A stretch of DNA of 64,000 nucleotides from Balanoglossus misakiensis. Taxonomy: Eukaryota > Hemichordata. The number at the start of each line of letters is the position of its first letter. Within the stretch, counting starts at the first letter, position 1. Made by a program: the position numbers and the translations under genes. Below are positions 50,001 through 62,500 of the stretch, piece by piece. The notes beneath the pieces were generated by a model. That model saw only the letters and a program-made list of their open reading frames with translations. It had not been told where the DNA came from and searched no databases. Location of the stretch: positions 5,828,001 through 5,892,000 of the forward strand of contig CM082577.2 of assembly GCA_040954595.2 (NCBI GenBank), given 5' to 3'.

Positions 50001-52109
50001 CGCGCACGGTCCCCAGTGCACTGCACACGAATTTTATCGATAAGACAGGCGCCTTCACGACATGACTAGGCCAGTCGAGCTCCCCACCAGAGGGATTTAA
50101 TATACAATTTTGATTGTACATTTATGTCGTATGTATCAGATGGAATTGTATTCCGTGTAGCACGCCATCATGCCGTGTATTCTCGCCAAAATAGCACAAA
50201 TCATCAAAGCACCGCGGCCACAGGTTGTAGGGAGTCAAACAAATAACGGAGGGGTGGGTGGGGGCAAAATACCAGCAAATGTGATTGGGAGACATATATA
50301 TTTATAACCAACGTTTCGAGTAACCACAGCAAGATTGAACACGTTATTCGCGGCGCAGATTAAAGTTACTTACGAAACAAACAGTTGTTTTCGCGATCAC
50401 TTTGTGGCCCACGTGCGTGTATTAAGAAATTTCAACGCCGAGTTTGCATTTTAAAAATTACTTTACCTTACCTTATTCTGACAGAACCAATGATCGGATA
50501 AGGGTGTAACTTTATCTGAGCTCAACACGCACACAACGATCTTTTTATAATTTTATTTTTGAGCACCGCTACATTTCGAGATACCTCCATATATTTCCGA
50601 AACACGCATTAAGCTCCTTTTCGCGGAAAGGCTTTACCAGGCAGAAACAAAAGAAAATATTTACGACACTAATTTTGGAATTGTCGGAAAGGATCAAAGT
50701 ACCTTTGGAGACACCCATGCACGAACTATAATAAATCGCGCCTCTTTTCGGTGCGATCAACAGATGTTTTAATACTGGGCCCATTACAATGTCCAAGGGA
50801 GATTCCATTCTACGCCCTGAAGGGGTGATAGGGATAGTGAAACGGGCAGGTAAAATGGAAATGTGAATGTGCACAGTAGGACTATTTTATAGATTACACG
50901 TCTTTCGGGGAAATGTAAGGTTGAACAGATTCCACAAAAATTGATGCAGAAACCAACCTGTAGATCTTGGGCAATTGTGTTTTTGTTGTTTGTTTTATTC
51001 CATTCTCTCAAACGGAGAACGATTTTTGAGACTTTGCCGACAGCAAGTAACATACTTTGCTCACACGGCTACGCAGTAACCCCACCCCAATGCATGGTTA
51101 TTACGCTTTGAATGGGGCGACAGAACATCCGGGGTAATTAAATGACGATGGTCGTTCAACAACCATGCAGGCAGTGTGTATGCTTTAGAACTGGGAGGTT
51201 CTCGCCAAAATAGACACGGACAGCTTGTAAGGGTTGAAAAATACGCGGACACTAAACTTAGAGAGAACAACTGTGGCAGATGGTTAAATTTGATATTTTG
51301 AAGTTCTAAGTGCCCAAAACCGACCACGAGTTCCCGAGACCACATTTTTGTTCGAAACTGTGGTTATACATAAATTGTTGATATTTGGAAGGGAAAACAA
51401 GTATCCCTGAGAGCCAGTTAGTTGTAGCTACGAAAAAAAACAATGCGTGTATTGAAAATACATTTTTGAGGCAAACAATTCAAGTCCCCATTCTGCCAAT
51501 CCCCTGTGAGCACATGGGATTAGAGGCGTTTAATATTAACGGGAATTTAAACCGCGATACCCACAGGAGCCTTTCTTGGAATTGGCAATATCACATCTGA
51601 GTGCATTTGACATAGAATTTGAAAGCCATCTGGGACTGCAGCGCAATTTATGAATTGATATCGGGAATTCCAAATGGTGATTGAATATGCAAAGTAGGGC
51701 CTTTATAACTTTGTGAGATTAGAAAGTTTTTTTAATCATAGATGCCAATACGACCATGGTGCTCACCACACATAATCATGATCATCTCGTACACCTGCAT
51801 GCCCCATCCACTAAAATCTACCAAGATCTTGACGTGAAACAGTAATGTCTACCACATTTAAGGCTAATCATGAGTGCATGGGAAATATGCTGGAAAGCTA
51901 GTTCATAAAAACCATCGTTGTTCCACCATAAATGCTTGAGTGTACATATAAGGTATATGGTTCGGTCGACTATGTAACAGACTTGATTGACTGGATTTTT
52001 ATTCCCTTGAGGGCGCTCTTTGCTCAGACCGCACCCAATGACACGATGGAAGGTGGCAACTTCCCTGCTGAAAAACATTCAGACCAAACCCACAGTTCAA
52101 AAACTAACT

Positions 52110-52115
52110 TTTATT
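52110..52115 (-). terminator. Candidate polyadenylation signal of CEP112
   Basis: TTTATT on the plus strand is AATAAA in the CEP112 direction, about 1.4 kb after the stop. The sequence between is AT-rich and noncoding, as expected of a 3'UTR. Confidence 0.4.
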
Positions 52116-53511
52116 CTCAGATTACAACTGTAAAAAATATAATAATGCCATTTTGGTTTATAAAAAATCATAAATTAGCAACGCCTCTTAAATAAAAAAT
52201 ATAACAATCTTCTACAATTATGCTTATGTTTTTAAAATTACATTTAAATAAACAACAAAGTTTCTCAGCATTCAGATTAAAAGAACAAGCTAAATTTCCT
52301 TCCAGTGATGACCTGCTCTCCTATACGTTAATGGCACGTTTCAATGTGAAAGATGTAAGCCAGGTGCTCATTGGCTTATGAGTGAGTAGATGTCACAGAT
52401 AGTTGATGAGGATGCATGTTCCATCACTGTTCGAACAACGCTTTGTGCATCTTTGAAAGTTTGGCAAATAAGACACAAAACACTTACAGCTACACAAAAA
52501 ATATTCAACAAAAGGTGTTGTTACTGTACAGCAATACTCAGTACAAAATGATACCAAAAAAGCCCTTTTATAGTAGCAAAAATATACACAACCAGAATGA
52601 AAAAATGACATAAGAAAGAACAATGCTTTACAACTTAAAATTATTAACAGCAAACATGTTACACGTGGCCACTCGCAAATCTTGTGAATAAGCTAAACTT
52701 TACACAAAGGTAAATCATGAATGAAATATGTATACAAAAATTATTCACAAACTATTGACATGAGTTGAAAGTTAAAATTATCTTTTAAATGTTAAATTCT
52801 GACATTTTCAATAAGGTGATATATTATAATATGATTTCTATGTCATGTTTTCACAGAAAGTGCATTTAACCATACCAGTCCATGGTGAGATTTAAAAATA
52901 TTATCAAAAAAGTTAGCACTGTGATTGTATCGATCTGCATCATGTAGAAAAATATTATCCTTATTTCAATAAATGATCTGAAAGTCTACAGCGGCATCTC
53001 TGTGATTAGCGCCCTCTGGAGACATATGGAGGGAAGATCATACCCTTTACCCCAAGTTTTTTTTGTTTACTCAAACAAAAAATTAAAACAGTGTACAAAT
53101 TTCTTTTATAATCCCTCCTTTTGAAAGTCATAACTTATAAAAAAAAAAAAACTGGAATCGAATACTGGAAAATTACAATGTCACTTTCAGTGAGGAAGTC
53201 TCTTTGGAATTTTTTCTCTTAAAGCTGTAATCAATTTTACCAGAGAGAAATTAAACGATATTTTATATATTTCAGGATATACTTCTCGGTCAAACTTACT
53301 TTAGAATGACAGAGAAGAATTCATTGTTATTTATTTACATAGCAGTGTTGCAATTTTTGGAATAATGGATATCGATCAGATTCTGTCACGCGAAAAATTT
53401 GACAATACAACATTATAGCATGCAGATGCATCTTTTTAACCCAGTGACACCTTGGACAAGAACTCTGGCAAGCCCTTTCCGCCTCCCGACGACAGATCCT
53501 GCAGAAAGACT
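52116..53511 (-). other. CEP112: Probable CEP112 3' untranslated region
   Basis: AT-rich noncoding sequence lies downstream of the CEP112 TAG stop at 53512-53514. It includes a CTCF-like motif TAGCGCCCTCTGGAGA (53007-53022). The extent is inferred. Confidence 0.4.
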
Positions 53512-56500
53512 CTAGCTTAATCTTGTCGGTGAGCCAAAGCCGACCGAGTATTTACTTTTGGCGTCCAGTTCTTCTTGAAGAATCATTGCACGTTGCTGTA
53601 GTGAGTTGACTTGTGATTTCAACGACGATATAGTGTCCTCCAACTCCTGCAAGTCAAGGAACCAAACAAAATGAGAAAAAGATCACCTATGATGTTAAAA
53701 ACAATTTACTAGTATCCTCCTACCCCTAATATCCATTCTTGTTTACATTAATATCTGCCACTTACCTCTCTGATATCATTGGGCATCAGTCCTTTCATTT
53801 TATCTTCGTAATCTTGGCGAAGATGGTTGATCTGAAAGTGCCAGAAGTGAATAAGTTAAAAATAAAATCTGCATAATGCATCATCGTAAGCTCTAAAATT
53901 GTGACATTTTAAAGACCAGTACTTCATACATTTCAGAATACATGCGTTGTCACCCTGAAATGTGGAGGGTGATTTCGGTTTGTACAATGGCCAGGATGTA
54001 TCCTAGGTCACCCAATGGAGAATTAACAAAAGAAACAATAGGAGAGTGGTATTTTGGGGAGTGGTTTTGAACAGGGCATTACCACAATAGCTTGGTGTGA
54101 TACTGAGATACATGAGTCTCTAAGTATTGTGAAGCGGCTGGGCGGAGACTGGGTACCTTCACACAACAGGGTCGACTAGCAAACAGGAAGTGATGTCACA
54201 AAATGGAAGACCAAAAAAATTGGCAATAAGGAAATGATAAATTTCCACTTCAGTCCGAAAACAAAGAAGACATGCATCCACAGATATGATGGAATATGGG
54301 GGAAAAACAAGACACTGCAATGCAGGATGTTAAATTTGATCCAACATGGCAGCCTAGGTGGTCTTCAGGAAGCTGCACACAGCCAGCTAAAGGGGGTGAC
54401 AAAGAATCGTGGGATACCAAAGGAAGGGTCGACGCCGTCATCCGAACATACTGTCAATCACGCATCACTTCACAAACATTTGCCACCCTTGAATCTTTGC
54501 AATCCATGTATCACTCCACAAAAGTTATTGTCGCTCGCATGTCACTCCGCACACATATTTTGACAAGTGATTTGCGGTTCGTACCACAGAAAGGAGGAAA
54601 TGTTCACAATCGGCAGGACATGCAGCTAATGTACAAACCTTTTCCTGGCGATCAAACTCCTGCTGTTGCAGTCTCTTCTCCATCTGCCTGACTTTGTTTT
54701 TGTGACTGTCCAAGTCCAGCTGAAGGCTCTGCAAATTAATGACAAAGATCATTTCATTGGCAAGACCTCAGTAAAAACGAGCTTGTTAATTACAACGGGG
54801 TCAATACAATAAAATCAGCTGTCCTCAAGGATATGTTCTGCTTACAAACCTTGATAAAGTTGGAATGTTGTCGTTTCATGGACTCCTTTTCCTCTTCGAC
54901 AGTTCTGATGGCCGACGATATTTTGCGATCGCTGTCCAACCTGGCACTGCAGTTGGAAAAAGGAAACAAGACACACAGACAATGATTGGCATGGAAACAA
55001 GAAAGAAAACACCATGAAAAAGAACAGGTAACTTTTATTTAGGTAACTTTTTTTATTTACATTAAAAGTGATGTTAGTACCTTCAAAGTACACTACACTC
55101 ACCTATTTCCTTCTTCTCTCACACTCTGGATAATAACTTGAAGTTCTGAAATCGTCTGAGGATTTGACAAAAGACATGAACTCTATTTAGTCTCACTGAG
55201 ACGACTCCCTAACTCATATACTAGAGTTACAGGACATCTAATCATATTAATGGGAACCGTAGCAAAAGAGAAACCAGGCCTCCAAAATCATTTACTAATA
55301 ATCCCCAAACTTGGCAAAAACAATGTGGTCTGTCTTACCTGTGCCGACTTTGTCAGCCTCTGTGTGTACTCCTTTTCAATTTCTTTCAACCTGTTATTGG
55401 TCTGCAAAGATCGGATATTCAGAAGGTCATTTTAGACATATTAATTTTTTTTATTCCCGTTTTACTGGAGACAAATGATAGTTAAACGAAGTCTGGATAA
55501 ACATCGATCTCCTTCTCTCTCACCTGTTCCAAAGCCTTCTCCATCTGCCCACTGTGTTCTCTCTGCAACTTTAACTTCTGTTGTTCTATCTCAGATTTCA
55601 TCTTGCTTATCTGGTGGGGGTGGGGGTGAGGGATGAAAAATTACAATCAGCATTAGCTTCTCTCTGTGTGTGTCATCCAGTAAATAATATTCCCATGTGA
55701 TAAATCCGACAAAGAAACTTAGTCAAGTACAATGTACGTGTATAATTTCTAATAACCATTTACATTTGACCCCAACACCATATTTTATAATTATCAAACT
55801 GGCCACATCTATTGTCACCATGGATACTGACCACTGCTTCGTGTTCTCGAGATCCCTTTTGTTTCTCTTCTTCTCTGAGTAAACCCAGCTCTACGATCTG
55901 CTGTTTCCTGAGCGAGTTGGACTGGATCACCTCTTCTCGCAAGTCACGCACTTGCTGCTCAAGTTCAGAGATGGTCTGAAATTCACAGCGAAAGTTGATA
56001 GAGAAATGATCGGTTAATAGAGGTTATGACTATCTATATAAAATTAGATACTAGACTCCAAGTTGCCATCAAAGAAAGAATATGAAATGTCATTTTTATT
56101 TTGTTCTTTTGAATCTCCTCTCAACTCCATGCAAAGGACTGAAAAAGTCTCAATAACAGCACTGCATAGTTGACCTTTGACCTCACCTGCTCATCTCGAC
56201 GCTGCCTGTCTTTGGACCTGATTTCGTGGTCATCAGCGCTGGCTTTCATCTTCTCCGACAGTTTGTCAATTTCATAATCATGTTCTCTCTGCACCGTTTC
56301 TCTCTCCGAGTGATAGTCTTTCAGAATGTTGGCCTTCTCCTGCTCAAACTTCAGTTTCAATTCAGCGATCTGAGAGATAACATCAAAAGTGAAAACGTTT
56401 ATTTGAAATTCCGCTGTAGTCTGACTGATAAAATAATAAATATCAATCTGTGTGAATGCAAGTCATATGTCATTCCATGAAATACTTCAGGGTGTGATGT

Positions 56501-59500
56501 CAAATGTCTGTGCAGATGTCGACCCCTGACCTTTGATCTCTGACACACGCTCACCTCTTGTTCATATCTGTGGGTATGCTCTTCCATCTGTTTCGCAAAC
56601 TCCCTGGCTTGTTTCTCTCTGAGCATCTTCGACTTTGACAGGTCGGATTCAACTCTTTCCATCTGTAAACAGTAGTAATTGATGACATTACTATACTATG
56701 CAAATTAGCCAATAAGAAATTTGTAGCAGAACCAAGTTGAGGTTTCACAAGTGCTAGAGACAGCACAGCGTGACAGTACATTCATTAAAAGGCAACAAGA
56801 TTCTGAGTACAATGGTGATGAAATATTCCTTTTGAAAATAACTGTGACAATGTTTGGCTCAAAGTGAGTTAGAAACTGAGTCAATGGTAGCAAGAAAACT
56901 CGCTTAAAAACTCAAATTTTTTTAAGCCTGTGAATCTTCCAAAAAAAGCCTCCTTACCTGCTGCTTCATTTCATCAAACATTTTCCCGGAATTCTTCTCC
57001 ACTTGTTTTTTGAAATCTTCCAGCGCCATTTCAGACTGCTGGGAATGTACTCTGTGTTGGTCTGTTGCCCTCTCCATCAACTCGTCCTTCTCCCTGGAGA
57101 TTATATCACACAGGTCATACACTCGTCAGTCAAGTGTTTTGTAAATTTTAGATAAAGTGGTTGTTCTGCAAGTTTAAACCTCGCACAAAGCCATGTATAG
57201 ACAGATATGGTACAACTAGACACACACAGACACTCCATATTCCCCTCTGCATACTTCACCATACCTGACAGCTTCTTCCAGTTTCTTAATCTTCCGGCGG
57301 GAATCATGTTTCTCCTGTTCCAACTCGTTCTTGAGACTCTGTACCTTCTTGTCGTGCAGGTGCTCAAGGTGCATCTTGTCCTGTTTTTGTACCGCTTCCA
57401 GTTCCTGTAAGAACACAGCAACGCGGAAATAACATAACATGACATTTAGCATGTGGTATGCTCTTGACGTTGTCACTGAACAACACTGGCCATCGTCTGG
57501 TCCGCACTACTTGGCTAGCTCGTCTTGGATAGTCTCCCTAGCCAATCCCTGTGCACGCAACCCCTATAGTTTTGTGTGTTTGATTTATTTAGAAGCTCAA
57601 AAAAGGGCGGACCAATCACAGCAAGCCTTATGCACCTCCTACATTTATGGAACAGGCTGCACTGAACCAGGGTGAATCATAGTCTTGGTGATTGTGACCA
57701 TTTTCAGGTGGTCGTGGATTACATCTTCTTGAGATAATTGATAATTTTTGATGCTCACCCTGACTTGTCTCTGCCTCTGGTGTTCGCTCTCCTGCAACGA
57801 CTGTTTCAACTGCATCACATGTTGCTCCAAATCTTTGATGGTATCCGTCGCCTGCAATGGAAAATCCATGAAAGTGGCAGCATTTGACATGATAGAGTGT
57901 GTTCATATGGCAACTGATTATATCAAAGGTCATGACTGATGAGGAGTCCTTGGTCTGGGATTGTCAATGGAGTCGTCAAATGATCCACCAACAGGGCTTG
58001 TCCAAAATTACCAGGCCATCCCTGTCTGCAACTGACTAAATCTTAACCTTTAACGGAAGTATTTTTTTTAAAGCCAATTTTTGTACACATTTCAAATCTA
58101 AAGCTGATATGCTCCTAGTCGCCCTATGCTTGTAATCAGAGAGTCTACAACGAGATATACATTGATGCAGCACCTGTGTTGAAAAAAACATTCCCATCTT
58201 ACCTTGGATGATGAGAGCGAGTGTTCTTGTCTCATGTATTCCACGGTGGCCTCTGTTTTGTTTCTGACCTGTCTCATTTCTCTGTCGTGATCTTCCCTCA
58301 TGCGGCTGCATTCTTTGTCTACAGCAGAATACCTGAAAGTTCAAATAAAATGGTCAGGCGTGATTTACCGTGTGGAGATCAGCGAGTTGGTTTTCATTGT
58401 CATACTGGTGATTTTTGAGATGTTTAATGAAACATTTAGTACTACATATTAGAAATAACAAATCAGTATCATCCATGTTCCCATTTTATTAAAGGTATGC
58501 AGTCACCTATGCAAATTTATTTAAAAAAAGACACAGTATTCTCAGGCGACCCAATATGCCACTCTATGGTTTTTCCTACCAACTCTCTCTCTCAATCTCT
58601 CTCTTAAATTTCCTTCTAAACTCACTTGGCTTTCAGTTCTTCATAGTCGCTGACAAGGCGGTTATGCCGACTTTCCAGTTCCAGTCTCTCCTGACCAAGT
58701 TTGATTCGCGTGGAGCTGTGCGTCTCAGCCTCCTGTGTCAACTGGTGGACTCGGTCTTCAAGTTCCTTGATCACATTGCTCTATTCAAGTAAGAACATCA
58801 ACATTTATAAAGAAGTCGATTTATGGAGGGAGGGAGGGATGGATGGAGGGATGATTGTCTTCTGTTCTCTCAGTTTCTTTTTCTACCATTTTTCCAGCCA
58901 GGTTTTTTTCTTTCATAGATTCATTCTATCTTACATGTCATTTGAATTATGGAACATACAGGGAGGATTAGACCACAACAGAATGTGTCAAGTTTGCATT
59001 CCATTCAGTTATTGCTTCTTCTTTTTTACCATGTTTAGTCACAAGATTACAATACTAGGTTACATGTTACCATATTTGGTCATATTTTTACCATATTTGG
59101 TCACATGTTACCATATTTGGTCACATATTACCATATTTGGTCATATCTTTACCATATTTGGTCACATGTTACCATATTTGGTCACATGTTACCATATTTG
59201 GCTATACTGCTTACATTTGCTTCCACCTGAGCGTTGTATTCGCCTTCCATCTTTTGGAGTCTGGCATTGGTGTCGTCAAGCAGTTCCTGAATGTTCTTTG
59301 TGTGTTGCTTCTGCATGTCGAATTTCTCCTGCTCAAAGTCAGCGATGGCGTCGTGTAGCTGGCATGGAAAAAATAACAATGAGATTAGAGTTTGCATGTA
59401 CATAATTTGTCAAACACCAACCAGAAGTTTAGAAGCTAAGTTGTCTTAAAAAATATGCAAGGTGGTGTTGATGTAAATTGTAAGTGATGTTCCCACACAG

Positions 59501-62500
59501 ACTTCAATCAGATCCCATGAGTACTTGATATTTACCTTCTTTTCAAACTCATTCTGTGAACTCTGAGTTGTATGTTCAGCCATTTTCTTCAGCTCTGCTA
59601 TCTGTTTGTCTTTGTTTTCCCTGATTACAGTAGACTCTTTGACGAGAGTTTGAACTGAAAACAACAACATAAACCTTTGAAAAATGCACAACTAATGTGA
59701 AAGAAAATCATCTATAAAGGCAATGAATGAGCCAGTAAACACACACACACACACACACATGTACATACATACAGGGGAAACATGGCTGCTTGCTTACCTT
59801 TCTTTTCCAATTTCTTGATGGTTTCTTCGTTTTCTTTTGTCTTCCCCCTGTAGTGTGACTTGACGTCTTCTATTTCTAAATTCTTGCGATCTAGAATCTG
59901 ATTAAATGAAGAAATGTTGATCCAAGTTTATAAACAGTGCTCTTGAGTTTGAGGTTCATTTTGGAAAAGCTTAGAATGTCATTTAAAACTGTAACGATTC
60001 CGGAGTTATACATACACATGATAATCAAATGACAGGGAAGGAGAAAATGGACACATGGTCTTTCTGTACCTTTTGGATGGCCTCATCGTGTTTCTGTTGC
60101 ATGTTGAGTTTCTCCTCGTGGAATTTGGCTTCCAGCATCTTGGTTTTCATCTCCAGTTCTTTCTCGTACTTGCTGACCAGACTCGGCTCATCCCGGAAAG
60201 ACGAACCACCTGGCAAAGTGAACAAAATGTAGGGAATGATGATGATGATGTGTGTCACCGATGAAACAAATATGGGTGGGAGTTGATATACCAGTATCTC
60301 AAGTTCAACCAGACAGTAAGTGTCAAACTGGACCTTGATCATCGTTCTGACAAAAAGTATGTCATGCTCTTAAGTTTCTCATGAAAGGCTGCCAATGTCA
60401 CTCTGACCTACCTCTGCTTACACTTGGCCTTGATGATTGGAGTGGATTCCAGTCGTGGAAATATCTGGACTCCTGTCATTGTCAAAAAAAAAAAACAGAA
60501 AAAATGAAAGTAACTGGTTACAGGGACATAAACTGTAACATCTTCTGTCCATTCATGCTTTCAGTGTTAATTCAAGTCATCCTATCCCATCTCATTCTCA
60601 GTATGGCTAGGTTGCCATTTCGAACATGCTTCAGTTTTAGTATTGACCTTTGGCAGGTCAAAGCAGGAAAGCAGGCCGATACTCACCTCAGTTTTCGGTG
60701 GTGGTGTCTTGCTTCTCCTGTGACTCTCCGAATGATCTTCGTCATCGGAAGAGTATGTAAATGAGGGCTTGTATCGACTGAGAATATCATCCTGGAGTAA
60801 TGAATTAACAAACCAGTATCACCATATTACTTTTACATGTTTACTATCAAAACATCAGAATTTGACAGCCAGGGTGGATCTTAAATGCTGATGAATGAAA
60901 TACAGTCTGTTCTGATCATGGCTATCTATCCTGAGATTAGGAAAGTGCTGAAAGGTATTCTTTATAACACCATCTGCAAAAAAAAAAAAATCTGCCTTGG
61001 CGATGGCCCCCCTTATGACTGGTGGTGGGTGGGAAATGTCCAATGTCCAGGCATTGTCTGTTCGCATGGGTTGTAAGCTCGACCACATGCTCCCAACTCA
61101 TGAACCTTTGCAGGCCAAGATATGCAGGAGGTATACACCATTCCTGCTACCACATAAATAGTCTGATATCAGATGATAACTTACTTTGCCATGTGGAGGT
61201 TTTTCGTCGGCACTCCTGGAAAACAACGGCCTCCGAGCGGGCGGAGTTGCCTGGTCTCCTGCAGAACCTCCACCAAAAGTGTGGGTTCTCCTGTAAATAC
61301 AAAAATTCCATCTTGCTATCATGGCAATGATATTGAAGTCAAGAATAATTCTAAACCTCTAAACCCACCTTTACCATAACTTATTACACAAGATGGAAAT
61401 TAAATATTGTAATATTTTATAGGAATAGTGTCATTTATGATGGAACGATGGAGGTTTGAAACATTAGAGGGGATAACCGATAATTAATCAGTGAAGTAGC
61501 CCACAGAAAAATGCCCCCACACCCACAAGGAAGGTGACGAGTTACTTTATTATTTACGAGATTGTGAATTACAGTCAGCTTTTAATTTATTTATGATAAA
61601 TAAGTGTAATCCCATATAGCCATGTTTGTGTTGTACACGTCAGTATTTTGGGGTAAAGTTTTAAAAAACCTAACCTGGAGATTCGGTAAAATGCAAAATG
61701 ATAATCAGTTTCAGAAGCTGTGCGGGTGTTTTCAGCAAAAACTGTTGTTGGGACAGTTTCAAACCAACAGAAACATCAAAATACTGTCGTTATGTTTCAG
61801 TCCTGCCCCCTAGTCTAGTATTAAAGGTATCATAAGAATGTTTAACATGCAACATTCAGTCGCATGCATTACAATGTTGGGAGTTACAATTCCATGCTAA
61901 GTTCATCAGGCTAGAAATTCTGACATAGCTGCAATTAACCCATGTTGCTTGTTTACGTTGTCTGTTTCGTTGCCATGGCTATATGGTATTACCTTCTTCT
62001 GGGTGAAGCAACGACAGCGTGAAATCTCTCTCTAATGGTGGATGTGGCGTGAGGTTGGCCGATGTGCCTGGAGGTGGTCGAGTAGGATAATGGTGAGGGG
62101 TCTACAAACGTTTCACCCAGCTCTCCCTGGACCCAGTCAGGCGGGGATATTCCGTCCTCGTCCGCATTCTTGGCAGCCGCGGCAGCCTTCCTCTTTGGTT
62201 CGTCAAAATATATAGACTGTGATGTGGGGGAGAAATAAGTAAATAATGTTTTTGGTGATATTGGAAATTTTAACATTTTTTCTCTTTGGGTTGTCAAAAT
62301 ATATAGACTGTCATGTGGGGGAAATAAGTAAATAATGCTTTAGATCACATTCGATAATTAAACATTTTTTCTTCATTTCAGTCAGCAAATATCATGAGGA
62401 TTAATTATTTAATATCACTTTGCCTTTGCTTGCCTGTTTTTCAACCATACGAGTAATATACAGAATGCGTCAAAGCCTTTGTGCACAGAATAAACCGACC

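Larger units (their letters stand above)
42996..52100. other. Intergenic region between Axin (5') and CEP112 (3')
   Basis: About 9 kb with no recognised conserved protein gene. It contains a 59-codon minus-strand ORF at 43518-43697, a TATA/CCAAT-like promoter at 44705-44752, a 72-bp minisatellite at 46798-47013, a CpG-rich palindrome at 48571-48584, G-runs near 49060 and 49105, and CTCF-like motifs at 47891 and 52009. Longer open frames (44599-45000, 48405-49020) lack recognisable features. Confidence 0.5.

Noticed and set aside
58701-59405. 234-codon plus-strand frame
   Set aside because: It runs antisense through two CEP112 exons and the 20-bp minisatellite, so its length is an artefact of repeat and antisense coding.
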